From Cryptomeria japonica (lineage: Eukaryota; Streptophyta; Pinopsida; Cupressales; Cupressaceae), in assembly GCF_030272615.1 (NCBI RefSeq), contig NC_081408.1:610767673-610831672 (forward strand): a stretch of 64,000 nucleotides of DNA, in the 5' to 3' direction. The position numbers and the translations under genes were made by a program. The notes below the pieces were generated by a model, which was given only the letters and a program-made list of their open reading frames with translations, made no database searches and was not told where the DNA came from. Below are positions 23,820 to 35,632 of the stretch, piece by piece. Numbering within the stretch: the stretch's first letter is position 1; each line of letters begins with the position of its first letter.

Positions 23820-24150
23820 TTCATATGGTATTCTTAGGATTCATATGGTATCCTAGGGATCCATGCATGTGTCCTACAGGGTCATAGGACACCATATGAC
23901 TCCTTAGGACACCATATGACCTGTAATGACACATAAGATGTTATATGGAGTCCTAAGGGGTCATAGGACACCATATGACCCCTTAGCACACCATACGACC
24001 CATAATGACACCAAATGGTGTCCTAAGGGGTCTGAGAACACTATATGACCTCTTAGGACACCATATGACCCATAATGCCACCATATGGAGTCCTAAGGGG
24101 TCAAATAGTGTTGTAAGGGGTCGTAGGAGACCATACGACCCCTTAGAACA
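23820..24150. repeat. CATATGACC-type minisatellite, second locus
   Basis: Same family as 1831-2182, with repeated 'GACACCATATGACCCCTTAG' in both orientations. The terminal 50 bp of the fold-back element are of this type, so the element either ends in or inserted into this repeat. A short CT tract follows at 24155-24200. Confidence 0.8.
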
Positions 24151-24200
24151 CATGCATATCTCCCCCTCTCCCCCCCCCCCCCTCTCTCTCTCTCTCCTTT

Positions 24201-26454
24201 TCCATCTCTATCCCCATCTTCATCTCCATATCCATTATATCTCCCTATGTATTTATATCCCTTATCTCAATATCCTTACCCCTTTCTCTCTCTCTTCCCA
24301 CTCCATCTCCCACTCTTTCTCAATTGAAAAAATAACACGAGCTAGTGGGTAATGGAGTTTGATTATCTTCTTGTTTTTGAGGTTTCATTTCATTTGTGTT
24401 TCAATCTTTGTAGATGAATGCATTTCTCATTTAAAGCTACCACTTCTCCAGTGATGCTTGCTCATAGATGGTTCAATTGCTAAGTGGAAACTATGATATT
24501 AAAGAACCTAGGAATGACTTCTACTTAGAAATAAAACCTTATGAATCTTTGTGAATTTAATGACCTACAATTATCTCATTAGAGCATGTGGTTTCATTTT
24601 CATTTTCCCATTAAACATAAACATAAATTAGTTTATAACATAAAATATTTATAAAATTAAAATAATATTTAACCATTCTTAGTGAAGCTTAAGTGCATGC
24701 TCTACAAAATTTATCTGAAATGGAATTCTTTAAAAATATCTAATTGAGGAGATGGAATAAAATTCCGTCATTAAAATATATTGATCAACAACAATTTTGT
24801 TATGATTTGATCAATCATAGCTATTTTTTTATTGTATTCCTTTAGTACACAATAGATTTTCATGAAGTGACATACTAAATATTGCAATTGAAAATAAAAT
24901 TTGATACTTTTATTTATTTTTACATTTGCTTTGCCTTTGTCTTAAATATATCATTTTGGTACTTAATTTCTTCTATATATTTGTGTATAAGTAGCCATAA
25001 TGTTAAATAATGATCAAATAACCAATGGCCTCATTTAACAAATATCAATAGAATTGTTTTAAAATGAAATAAACACAACAAAAAATAGAGGACACAAATT
25101 TCTCACCATGAATACTCTTGCATGACTATTGGTATTACACAAATCCCTAAACTAATATTCCATTATGCTCTAAAATTTACATTAAAATTTATAATCCAAT
25201 TTAAATCGTGGAACAAAAGTATTGAAAGAAAGAAAGGGTGAGTGTAGGAGAAGATATGGATTTGGTGGTCTTAAGGGCTCCAAATATTTAATATCCTAGA
25301 AACTATTTTGTTATGCTACTATGTATGATGGATTTATTTCTAATCAATAAATGTAGATGTTTACTTATGAAAGAGAGTGTGCTTTCTAATTTTTCCAATT
25401 GAGACCCTGGAAAATAAGGTTATTTTGAGTTTTGGGTGAGGCGACCATTATAGATATAGTAAGGATTATAGGATATAAAAATTCTTTTGAAAAGTCATAT
25501 TTTAAACAATCCAGAATATGTAACCCACTTTAAATAATGGAACAAAAACATTGTTAATTTTGTCATAAAATCCCCCCTAATCCAAAAACTATTATTTAAA
25601 AAGAAGGACGAAACACTACTAATTTTCTATTATGCTCTAAAACTTAGATTAAATTTTTTTAATCCAATTTAAATATTGCAAACTTTCTTCAAAATCCTAA
25701 ACTATGCACAATCAAAATTAAGTAGTAGAACATTACTAATTTTTCACAATGCTCTATATTCCACAGCCCTAAAATATTGCTACTTCCCTAAAATTTATAT
25801 AAACTCCATAACCTAATTCAAACAGAAGGGAAACATTGTTAATGTTGTTCAGAAAGCCCTAAGATTGTCACAGGATCCCACGAAGTGAACCATGTGAAAT
25901 AAGAGAACAAATAAATGTTAATAAGTGATTGCAACAAATATTTCCAAAAATGAAGTAAATACGCTAGAGGGAAATATGATTTTGGATGAGATAATGCAGG
26001 GCAATGGGTCTTTCAAAGATGAAAAATCTCCTTACATTGAATGTGAGATGAAAGAAAGAAGCAAGAAAATGAATCTTGTAGCACAATAGTTTAGAGTACA
26101 AATTGAATCTTGCATTGAATGTAGCAAAAGACCCGGTTCAAACGTTTTCCCAAATGATTTGATTGAAAAATCTAGTAACCCATGTAACAAATAATGAATG
26201 GTTCTAAAAGTAATCGAAATAATAGTAAACCCTTTTCATGATTCCAAAAACTACAATTTGAATGGCATCATGGAGCTACAATATTTCACACTGTTGAATA
26301 TTATCAAAAAAATTTGAAAATTATATGAATGAATGAATTCACTACTCATAAAATATTGATTCAATATAATGTAATGCACAACTAAACTAAAACATAAAAT
26401 CCATGTTATATGACTTTCTGTGAAGAATATGATGAAGCATCTTAGCTCTACTGA
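24201..26454. other. AT-rich spacer
   Basis: Nothing supported: no gene, RNA or clear repeat. Scattered frames are under 80 codons without domains. Confidence 0.65.
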
Positions 26455-26781
26455 GGTCAATAACACGATGTGCTATTGATATTGACTAACATGACAAGTT
26501 ATGCACACTGAAATCCTTGATTTGATAACTACTAAGGTTGGCACGAAAGTGTCAATAGTCCCAATAATCTAACTCCAAAAAGTGGTTATAAAACTCATGT
26601 TATTGACTTTATATTTTTTTTGAAAAATCAAAGCCACGGCTAGTTTTGGTGATCACGATCAACGATTTGTAATTTTTGAGTGATCTCATTTATGGAAATT
26701 TTTGCTCATCCCTCTAGCCCAAAACATCATTTTCTTTCCTTCTTTTAACCCATGGGGTGGCGGGGAAGTCACTTTTGCACA
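26455..26781 (+). repeat. Palindromic repeat H, left fragment
   Basis: The outer part of an inverted-repeat unit. 26570-26781 is the reverse complement of about 43620-43835 (shared 'AAAACTCATGTTATTGA' and 'CCCATGGGGTGGCGGGGAAG' words). It is cut at 26781 by CACTA-1 and resumes at 42302. Confidence 0.8.
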
Positions 26782-27074
26782 CACTAGTACATTTGGGCAT
26801 AATTTCCGACAGCTAATTATCGGATTTGCGATGACACAACATCGAACTTCCGACCAACTTTACCATCGAAAACTCATCATTGAGCTTCCTGACGATGTTA
26901 TGAACTCCTTTGACGGCAGCTATAATTGCACCCCTGGCCACAAATTTCGGCGGATTTCTGATGGATGCTATGTTTTCTCCTTGATGACTATTCGACATGG
27001 AAGTGACGTTGGATATACAACATCCTTGCTAGATGTTTCATTAGTTGTCATCGGAATTCCGACGGCGAGAGATG
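26782..27074 (+). repeat. CACTA-1 left terminal and subterminal region
   Basis: TIR CACTAGTACATTTGGG, then several TTCCGAC/GTCGGAA words, including GGAATTCCGACGGCGAG at about 27053. It matches the reverse complement of the CACTA-2 right end (54966-55271). Confidence 0.8.
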
Positions 27075-28187
27075 ATGTGGGTCAAACGACATTGCCGTCG
27101 GTGAATGAATGCATTGAATGAGTTCTACTTTTAAAAAATTCATAAACCATTTATTATTTATTTGATTCGGTGTTATTTGCAAAAAATGATTATCAATGAT
27201 GTTTCCTTTCTCCAAGAATTGGCTAGGATCTTTCCATCAGATAATATGTAACATCGAATGACTAAATCTTTTCTTTACAAATGCTTATTTTATTTAATTA
27301 TTATCTCAGTGTGAATTAAAATTTATATCTGTACGGAAGAAGAACATACAAGCTGAAGAGTCATGTGCAAGCAAATTTCGTAAAAGAAAGCAAGCAGGCA
27401 TTATCTTGAATGACATGGAAACAAGCTCATCAGCTGCCTAGAAGAGAGTAATTGGAGAAAAGCAGAGGAAAGTGTTAAAGGTTGATAAATAGATAGAGAG
27501 TATGCAATACAAACAAACAATGTTTGGAGTGTGTGATGTGACGTCTCTAATTTATGTCCGGAGGGACTAACTGGTTTTGGAGTTCTTGTGAAACCTATTG
27601 GGCCACGCTTGGAGGAAATCAATGTGTTCATGCAAGGAGCACCTTTTTTCTATTATGAGAATGATGCTTTTGCACTGAAGGATATTTGGAAGTCAATATC
27701 CAAAAATTTATATAGTGTGGAACCAGAGTTGGTGGACTCAAAGTAATTTTCAGCTTTAAGAAGACCAAGAGGTTATGTACACAATCTCCCAATAGAAGGG
27801 TGATTTCAAGCATTACCTCTCCTCCCCATGACTATTTAGGAAGAACTTCCTCAGAAAAAGGACTATTGCCCTTCATGGGATCAAAGAAAAAAATTGAAGC
27901 ATAGACTCTAGACGATGTGGTGGTGTCCTTCGTGAAGAACTCTGCACTATAATTGAAAATTCATGAGGGAAACTGCAAGATAGTGAAGAGAAATACAATC
28001 TTGAAAAGTGGGAAGAATGGATCTTGGTTTGGGTGGGGCCAAGTCAGGTGGCTCCTCTAGAGGTTGACAAGATAGAAATCATATTAAGATTTAAAAAAGA
28101 TCACACTCATGGAACTTCGTGTGCGACTGATCGATTGCAGTGTTTGGGTAATGCATTCCAAATAGATAAAGTTGCATATCATTTATC
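27075..28187 (+). repeat. CACTA-1 inverted repeat, left arm
   Basis: About 1.1 kb that pairs with 28221-29340 reverse-complemented. Over a 125-base test stretch (27611-27735) I see only about two differences. The loop between arms is 28188-28220. The outer part (27130-27540) is not recognisably coding; the inner part is DRM-derived. Confidence 0.9.
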
Positions 28188-28215
28188 CGTCTTGATTAAA
28201 GACTTTTATCCATCA
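27545..28215 (+). pseudogene. DRM DNA methyltransferase fragment, left arm of CACTA-1
   Basis: Intact DRM enzymes add methyl groups to cytosine at new sites, guided by siRNA (RNA-directed DNA methylation), and have rearranged motif order VI-IX-X then I-V. Here, in order: CPEGLTGFGV; GAPFFYYENDAFALKDIW (27636-27689, motif VI, with END for the usual ENV); RGYVHNLPIEGRFQ (about 27770); CPSWDQRKKL; KWEEWILVWVGPSQVAPLEV (28006-28065); and LGNAFQIDKVAYHLSVL (28144-28194, motif X), followed by KDFYPS. This is the N-terminal half of the catalytic domain, without introns. Stops and a frameshift near 27746 break it. The catalytic Cys region (motif IV) and motif I are not in this arm, so it cannot be an active enzyme. 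Confidence 0.85.
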
Positions 28216-28220
28216 AGAGA

Positions 28221-28885
28221 GATAAATGGTATGCAATTGTATCTATTTGGAATGCATTACCCAAACACCACAATCGATCAGTCGCACACGAAGTTCCACA
28301 AGTGTGATCTTTTTCAAATCCTAATATTATTTCTATCTCATCAACCTCTAGAGGAGCCACCTAACATGGCCCCACCCAAACCAAGATCCATTCTTCCCAC
28401 TTTTCAAGATTGTATTTCTCTTCACTATCTTGCAGTTTCCCTCATGAATTTTCAATTATAATGTAGAGTTCTTCATGAAGGACACCACCACATCGTCTAG
28501 AGTCTATGCTTTAATTTTTTTCTTTGATCCCATGGAGGCCAATAGTATTTTGTCTGAGGAAGTGCTTCCTGAATAGTCATGGGGGGGAGAGGTAATGCTT
28601 GAAGTCGCCCTTCTATTGGGAGATTGTGTACATAACCTCTTTGTCTTCTGAAAGCTGAAAATTACTTCGAGTCCGCCAACTCTGGTTCCACACTATAGAA
28701 ATTTTTGGATATTGACTTCCAAATATCCTTCAGTGCAAAAGCATCATTCTCATAATAGAAAAAAGGTGCTCCTTGCATGAACACATTGATTTCCTCCAAG
28801 CATGGCCCAATAGGTTTCGTAGGAACTCCAAAACCAGTTAGTCCCTCTAGACATAAATTAGAGACGTCACATCACACACTCCAGA
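28221..28885 (-). pseudogene. DRM DNA methyltransferase fragment, right arm of CACTA-1
   Basis: Minus-strand copy of the fragment at 27545-28215, with the same motif order (FYYENDAFAL, RGYVHNLP, WVGPSQ/CVAPLE, GNAFQ). The plus-strand frames at 28024-28461 and 28777-29007 overlap or cross this palindrome and should not be read as separate genes. It has its own stops and frameshifts. Confidence 0.85.
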
Positions 28886-29340
28886 CATTGTTTGTTTGTA
28901 TTGCATACTCGTTATATATTTATCACCCTTTAACACTTTCCTCTGCTTTTCTCAAAGTGCTCTCTTCTAGGCAGTTGATGAGCTTGTTTCCATGTCATTT
29001 AAGATAATGCCTACTTGCTTTCTTTTACGAAATTTGCTTGCACATGACTCTTCAGCTTGTATGTTCTGCTTCTATACATATATAAATTTTAATTCACGCT
29101 GAGATAATAATTAAATAAAATAAGCATTTGTAAAGAAAATATTTAGTCATTCGATGTTACATATTATTTGACAGAAAGATCCTAGAAAATTCTTGGAGAA
29201 AGGAAACATCATTGATAATCATTTTTTGCAAATAACACTGAATCAAATAAATTAAAAAAGTTTCATGTAATTTCCAAAAATGGAACTTGTTCAATGCTTT
29301 CATGCACCAACAACAAAGCCATTTGACCCACACCATTATC
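28221..29340 (-). repeat. CACTA-1 inverted repeat, right arm
   Basis: Reverse complement of 27075-28187. It ends at 'TGACCCACACCATT' near 29340, beyond which the sequence differs from the left flank. Together with the left arm it would fold into a hairpin of about 1.1 kb. Confidence 0.9.
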
Positions 29341-29785
29341 CATAATAGAACATATCAATATAATAGGCTATTATAAATAATATATACAAAAATATGAAAG
29401 AACACTAAATTACCATTATAAACCCATAAACCATTAAATAGTGAAAATAGATATAAATTTGTAAATGTCTCCCTACAAACACCACAACCATAACCAAAAC
29501 AAAAAAAATTCTTGCCCACAAAAACTAAGTACCTGGTGAGTTGCAAGTCTACAACATCTCTCAGATGATCAAACCATTTCTTAATTTTGTTCTTCTGATA
29601 AGTCAATGGATTTAGTTGCATGTACAAGTTTTCTATTTGAAGCCTTTCGTTTCCCTATATTTGAGACTTAATAAAATTCTTGTGAGTAGGAAATTGATTT
29701 AGGAGTTACATGTGAAGAATTTGGCAAAGTAAATGATGACAATCAAACTCAAATTTTATATGTCTTGACAACCTTTTATCTTGAT
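29341..29785. other. CACTA-1 spacer
   Basis: AT-rich sequence after the inverted repeat. No recognisable domain. Confidence 0.5.
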
Positions 29786-29985
29786 GGCATTAAATTAAAG
29801 TTCTTTCTCTATTTTCTGGTGATCTCTGGAGTAGAGGCTGCTTTGCATCGACCTGGGATACATTTAACTTGTGTTGTATCTGCAGAAATATGTATCATAG
29901 GTTGATGCAATGCAACCTCTATTCCACCAATACCAAATAGAAGAAAAAAGTACTTTAATTTAATGCCATCTGGATAAAATGCTTT
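29786..29985. pseudogene. DRM motif I region, inverted pair P
   Basis: The plus strand reads FYLDGIKLKFFLYF then GVEAALHRPGIHLTCVVSAE (29780-29900). The minus strand from about 29985 reads FYPDGIKLKYFFLLFGIGG then IEVALHQ. These match the motif I (S-adenosylmethionine-binding, FxGIGG) and motif II region that follows motif X in DRM. The two halves are inverted around about 29880. Only the minus copy keeps GIGG. Confidence 0.7.
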
Positions 29986-30125
29986 CAAGACATATATTAG
30001 GTATAAAAGGAAGCCTACCCTGCCATTTGAAGGGGTCTACCTACAATTCAAGTGATCTCTTAATTATAAAATCAATTCAATTCCAAGTGAACACGCAATC
30101 AAGCATTGAAGGAGAATTCAAGTTG
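29930..30125 (+). repeat. Direct repeat in CACTA-1, copy 1
   Basis: Closely matches 31035-31235: 'GCTTTCAAGACATATATTAG', 'CATTTGAAGGGGT' and 'CAATTCCAAGTGAACA' recur in the same order. With the DRM motif I pieces in front, the whole block 29786-30125 is duplicated at 30905-31240. Confidence 0.85.
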
Positions 30126-30814
30126 GTCCAGGTGCATTTGGAAGACCAAAGGACTGAATGAAGCCATTAAATATTTTTAAAGGTCTTAGGAGTGAAGAGC
30201 CAATCAATTATGATGTCTTAAGGTCCATTATGGCGAATGTAAGAGTAGAGAAATTGCTTGCTAAGGAGCAGCAGTAGCAAATCTGCCTTAAGGAGGGGCA
30301 CATTTTATGATTGACGGTGTTTAGACATTTCAAATGAAAGGTGAATCCATCATCATTTGGATGGTATAGTGTTTGGAAGAGGGGTATATGAGAAACCCTA
30401 CTTTTAAGGGTTTGTGAGAGGCTAAATAAGGGATTTTGCATCTAAGAAGGTTAAAACTTGTAAATAATTGCATTTCCTTAGTTTTGAATCATATCCTTTC
30501 CAAAGCAACCTTTTGATAGTAGATTTTGTGTACTATCCTAATCCAAAAAGCATTCATTTTGTCTACATTCGATAGTCATTGCTAAAATTAGTTTAAAGTG
30601 TATTCATTTAGGGACCTTTCATAAAATATTCTCAACTTACACATCCTAAAAGGATCTTAAAATATTCATTGTTTATAATGATAAGAATTTGGTTGTTCCA
30701 TACACCTTCCTTTACTATTTTAAAAATATCATTGACCAAAATATTGTGTAGCAGCAGTATGGAGTGCATTTCATCTATTTTATGCCTAAATATTTCATCA
30801 TACCACTTTATTTT
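30126..30814. other. CACTA-1 internal segment
   Basis: 30170-30225 (GGTCTTAGGAGTGAAGAGCC and onward) is the reverse complement of about 52660-52710 in CACTA-2, so it belongs to the shared element body. No protein domain recognised. Confidence 0.5.
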
Positions 30815-31080
30815 CAAAGGTGACTGATCGATTGGCATGTTTGGGTAATGCATTCCAAATAGATACAGTTGCATACCATTTATTTGTCTTGATTAAATAC
30901 TTTTATCCTGATGGCATTAAATTAAAGTTCTTTCTCTATTTTCCGTGCATCAACCTAGGATACATTTAACTTGTGTTGTATCTGCAGAAATATGTATCCT
31001 AGGACAATGCAATGAAACCTCTACTCCACCAATACCAGATAGAAGAGAAAGTAATTTAATTTAAAGCCATCAGGATAAAA
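30815..31080. pseudogene. DRM motif X to motif I segment, with inverted motif I copy
   Basis: The plus strand is open from about 30822: DRLACLGNAFQIDTVAYHL, then FVLIKYFYPDGIKLKFFLYF. This joins motif X directly to the start of motif I exactly as in a DRM gene, which shows that the hairpin fragment and the motif I fragments came from one source. From about 30985 the sequence inverts, and the minus strand from about 31075 reads LSGIGGVEVSLHC. It is dead: no motif IV catalytic Cys and truncated at both ends. Confidence 0.75.
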
Positions 31081-31235
31081 TGCTTTCAAGACATATATTA
31101 GGTATAAAAGGAATCCTACCCTGTCATTTGAAGGGGTTTACCTACAATTCAAGTGATCTCTTAATTATAAAATCAATTCAATTCCAAGTGAACAGGAAAT
31201 CAAGCATTCATCAAGAATTGAAGGAGATATCAAGT
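31035..31235 (+). repeat. Direct repeat in CACTA-1, copy 2
   Basis: Second copy of 29930-30125, about 1.1 kb downstream, same orientation, with scattered substitutions. Confidence 0.85.
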
Positions 31236-31240
31236 TAATA

Positions 31241-33110
31241 AAGATATTTAATAGAGGAGATATTTAATAAAGATACCATCTTTTAAATAAAGAAATGGGC
31301 AGGAGATTTATAGGGTCTGTCCTATTTGAGCTAGCTACTATTTCAACACATTCTAACACATGTATCTATTTCTATGCAATAATTAGTAGTAGCTACATAG
31401 ACTAGCATGGTACATAAGTTCTTTTCTAATAGTGCCCTTCATATGCAATTCTTTCAAGATTATTTAGTTGTATCTACCTTCTTAGGTTATGCAAATGGAG
31501 ATTAGATTAGGTTATGTATCTACTTTCTTGCTCTGTAATTCTCGTTGTGTTTAATAAATTTTTATCCCTTTGGTGAAAAAAAAGGAGGTTGATGATAAAT
31601 ATCTATGCTGTCTATTAGTTGATTCCCATGACAATAAGTGGTTAATGCTGATACAAAGTAACACTAACAGGAAACTTTGATGACAATCTAATACACATCA
31701 CTATTGAACTTACCCCTGTCTCATATAACCCTATGTTGGTTAGGCCCCACAATAATTAGAAGATCCTAATTACTATTGTCCTAAACCTTGCATTGACCAT
31801 CACAATTTCATAGTGAGTTGAGTTAATTAGTCCATTAGCGAGATTGGGAAAGAGTTTGGTATTGAGTTAGGTGTTGGTGGAAGGTTTAAGGAGGTACACT
31901 ATCATCATAATTAATGTTAGAGAGTGTTGTGTGAAGAAGAATAGCCATGAAAGGAGTGATTGTCCTAAGTGCTTGAGACTGTCACAAAAAGTGAGTGTTG
32001 CAGTAGTGAATCTTCCTTTGACCTTTGTGTGTTTGGGACGGTAAAGACCCATGGTGGTATATGTTGAGTGGTTGGGAGAGTAAAGACCCACATATCAACT
32101 ATTTACTTTGACATCCTAGGATGGTGTCCACCTAATCTAAAAGCTTGTGGGCACTCTCTATCTAATACTAACATATATATAACATGTGCCTCTCATATAA
32201 CCCTATGTTGGCTAGGCCCCACCATAATTAGAAGATCCTAATTACTAAAAACACTAGATTCTCCCCTAAAAGGTTGTTAAGTCATAGAAGGCATAGCTTG
32301 ATAGCCCTATAGTCTCTCATACCTAAAATATCCTTGTGTCGATGATGGTCAAATGTGACTACCCTATGGCCCCTACTATGCTCTAGACCTTTGTCCCTAA
32401 TACTGATACTATTGGGTTTTTCTTTGTAAATCATATATATAGTAAGTCTAAATTATCCTTTGAAGGATGGGGAGGCCTATGGACACTTTAGTCCCTTCAT
32501 CAAGGTTACAAACTTCTCTCATGCCTCTTGTGTCGTCCCATGTACCTCCTTTTCCATAAGAGACTTTGCCATAGCAACCCTAAAGTCATTTGGATTGGCC
32601 ATGTGTAGGAAAACTGAAATTTTGGGCTTTCCACCCCTAATGAAATAATTGACAAGTAACTTGTCTTGAATGTAATCTACAAACTACAAGAACTCCAAAA
32701 ACTAACTCTCATGTTGAGCCACTATGAAACCTTATTATGTAAATTGTGAAACTCTTCTATGCATCTTTGTCAAAAATATTTTGAAATAGAACACACTTTG
32801 AAGCACTCCAAAATGGTATCTAGAGAGGGTTTCCAATGTGAGTTGGTGCATTTTATCCTCCCAGTACCACAAGGTGGAATCAAGTACTCTCAAAAATTGT
32901 ATTGAAAATTATGCCTTTAGGTTTCTCACATATAGATGCAACCCAAAGCATAAGTCCAAGCTAAGTAACCAAGACTTATCCTCAACCCCATTTGTGGATC
33001 TTAAAAATGTAGATGATTGGAGATGAAGCAACTCTCGAATATGATCCTTTGGCTCATGATATGTGCTTGCTATAGTCTATACCTCTTGTATTTATGCATG
33101 ATGAGTCTAG
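31241..33110. other. CACTA-1 spacer left of the copia insertion
   Basis: AT-rich. A short direct repeat, 'CTCATATAACCCTATGTTGG', occurs at about 31720 and 32192, followed in both by 'GGCCCCACHATAATTAGAAG'. No gene recognised. Confidence 0.5.
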
Positions 33111-33115
33111 GTAAT

Positions 33116-34657
33116 TGTTGGCATATGTGCAGAGTATGATGACATGTTGATGTTGTATGTTGTCATTGATGTCAATATGCTGAGTGAACCAGTATATTGA
33201 GGTTAAGCAACTGACAAAGAGAACCAGTATGATGTTGTCAACCGACATATGTGAAAAAGTGAAGCGGTATGCTTGTCCAAGTGAACCGGTATGTCAAAGA
33301 GAGAACAAGTGAACTGGTTTGTCGAAGAGAGAACAGGTATGATGTTGTGAACCAGAATTGGTATGTCGGAATGAGAATTAGTAAATGGAATGTTTTGCAT
33401 CAAGGGTTCATATGGCATGACTACCGGTTGGTAGTCTCAGTCTAAGGGTTTTCGGTTGAAGTGAGCATTGTAATGAAGGTCAGGTTGTGTCGCCACGTCA
33501 GCCTTGTGCACGTGAAGGATCTTGCATGCAGGAGATTGATACTATCTACCTTAGGAATGTGCAAAGTTTCTACAAACGGTGGAGAACGTGTGATGGGTTA
33601 TCGCCTCCAAGAAGCGGTGAAGAATGAATGATGGAGAATGTCTTCAGATCTGTTCAAGACCGTCGTATTCAAATGCAAAGTGTTCAATGGTTAGGATTGA
33701 ACCAACTAAATTGCTCAACCTAAATGTTTAGGGTTTAGGGTTTATGCAACCGACCTATCTGTTTCCTATAAGATTGATGTGGTGTTTCATACTAAGGTTG
33801 TTGGAAAATGTTGTGTGTGTGTATCTAAGTGCAAAGATACGTGATTCTTGCCAGGAACAATTGAGAGGATTGATACCTATGTAGTGTGTGTGCAGAAGGA
33901 AGGAACTAAAGCAGATCTGCATTGGCATTGAGTGCTATTACCAAATCATTGTGATACCTGTTGATCTCTAACCACTTCAACAGTTGGAAAATCCCTTAAC
34001 AGGGTAGCTTTAACTAGCTTGCTGTAAATCCTTTAACAGGGTGACTCAAAGCCATTGAGTTCATAAAATCCTCTAACAAGGTAACCTCTAACAGGGTTTA
34101 ACCCTTAATTGGGTATTTGAGCCATCCCTTAACCGGGTGATCCCTAATAGGATCGGTTCCTAACAAAACCTGTTGTAATAGTCTTTAACCGGACTTGGAT
34201 CCTAATAGAGTGGACTTCTAAAGAGTTCAAAAATAGCTTGTGGGTATTCATCCCCACCATGGTTTTTCCCAGTTGGGTTTCCACGTGAAAAATATGTGTG
34301 TCATGTGTGATGCTTCTTTCATGTGATGTTTTGTTATTTCCTGTTTAATGGTAAATCATTGTGATCTAGTAAATCATTGTATCTTTGATGATAGATTATC
34401 TGTTTATGCATAAGGACAAAGTAGAAATGAGGGAGTAGGTTGTATGGAAAGCTAAGAAGATTGACCGGTTCATTTCTTTCATAGTTGCATTGTGTTTAAC
34501 CGGTAGTAATCTGGTTCGGACTGGTGTTAGTGATTGCCAGTAGTTCACAGTCTACAGTCAAACCAGTTCAGGAAAAGTTTTTGTGCCTGTACTGATTCAC
34601 CCCCCCTTTCAGTGCTGGTTTGGTACTCACTGTTCACCATTGAGTTATGAGTTATCA
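33116..34657 (+). repeat. Copia 5' LTR
   Basis: Starts TGTTGGCATATG and ends GAGTTATCA. Near the 3' end, 'GAGTTATGAGTTATCA' shows a small duplication absent from the 3' LTR. It contains a run of 'AACAGGGT/AACCGGGT' words around 33990-34140. Confidence 0.95.
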
Positions 34658-34659
34658 AT

Positions 34660-34671
34660 TGGTATCAGAGC
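34660..34671 (+). promoter_or_regulatory. Copia primer-binding site
   Basis: TGGTATCAGAGC, complementary to initiator methionine tRNA, 2 bases after the 5' LTR. Confidence 0.9.
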
Positions 34672-34728
34672 GCCCTCTAGGTCCTCTATGTTGTAAGCTT
34701 AATCACTTGAGGGAAAGATCATATTGTG

Positions 34729-35632
34729 ATGATGAAGAGGGAATGTCCAAAGTTCAACATAGATAATTTCAAAATATGGAAAGACAGAGTGAAGATATAC
34801 ATCAGAAGCATGGGTGCTCAACACTAGAGCTATGTTGAGAATGCTTATGTTGTCCCTACCAGTACTCTCATTGATGATCAAAAGAGAGAGATCCGAGAGA
34901 ATGGGCAAGTCATGGAAGCCTTAATTAGCAGCTTATCTGACATTGAGTTTATCAATGTCCAGGATAAAGAAAATCCCAAAGAAGTATGGGATACTCTTGA
35001 GAATATCTATGGTGGTGATGAGCATGTAAAAAAAACTAAGGAAGAAAGCCTTAGAGGAAAGTTTGAAGACATGCAGATGGTTGAAGGTGAGACCATTCAA
35101 CAATATGGAATAAGAATCAAGACTATTGTTGGAGACATCAAGAGTGCAAGAGGTAAAATGGAAGATTCTACTGTTATTAGTAAAGTCTTGAGGTCTTTAT
35201 TACTGGTCTATGCAATAAGGGTTGCTGCTATTCAGGAGTTGAGGTCAATAGACAAGACTAAGGTATCCCTAGACTCCATTATGCAAAATTAACAGCCTAT
35301 GAGCTAAATAGTTTTGATGGCAGTGTTCAGAAGACTGAATCGGCTTTTAGAGCATCTGTTGCACCATCCAGAAAAGGAAAGAAGAAAGCACTAGCGGTGA
35401 ACCAAGACAGAGAAGAGAAATGTATGATGAGGAGATTCTGATGGAATTTGAAGCTCTTCTTGCCAAGAGACTTCCTAAGGGAACCGACAAATATAGAGGT
35501 AAGCTCCCTTTGAAATGCTTTTCTTGTAATCGGATAGGACACATTGCTATAAACTATCCTAATAGTGACAACAAGGACAAACTAAAAAGGTTCAAGAAAT
35601 TCAAGGAGGAAATCGGAGAAATTGTTTTGTAG
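34729..35632 (+). pseudogene. Copia gag
   Basis: Begins MMKRECPKFNIDNFKIWKDR, in the usual position of gag after the primer site. The capsid-like segment (UBN2-type) runs 34912-35292 with VWDTLENIYGGDEHV. The zinc knuckle at about 35516-35560 reads CFSCNRIGHIAINY, so the last Cys of CX2CX4HX4C is replaced by Tyr. An in-frame TAG near 34833 and a frameshift near 35290 break it. Confidence 0.85.

Noticed and set aside
22777-23856. 359-codon Ser/Leu-rich open frame
   Set aside because: Translation of CT simple sequence in the fold-back arm; no domain, and the same composition appears in every frame. Likewise the frames at 2152-2428, 20918-21741 and 42614-43074.
26702-27121. 139-codon frame as a gene
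   Set aside because: Begins in repeat H and crosses into the CACTA-1 terminus, so it cannot be an ancestral gene.
28777-29007. 76-codon frame MNTLISSKHGPIGF, mirrored at 27401-27631
   Set aside because: Antisense shadow of the DRM fragment within the inverted repeat; its symmetry is explained by the palindrome.
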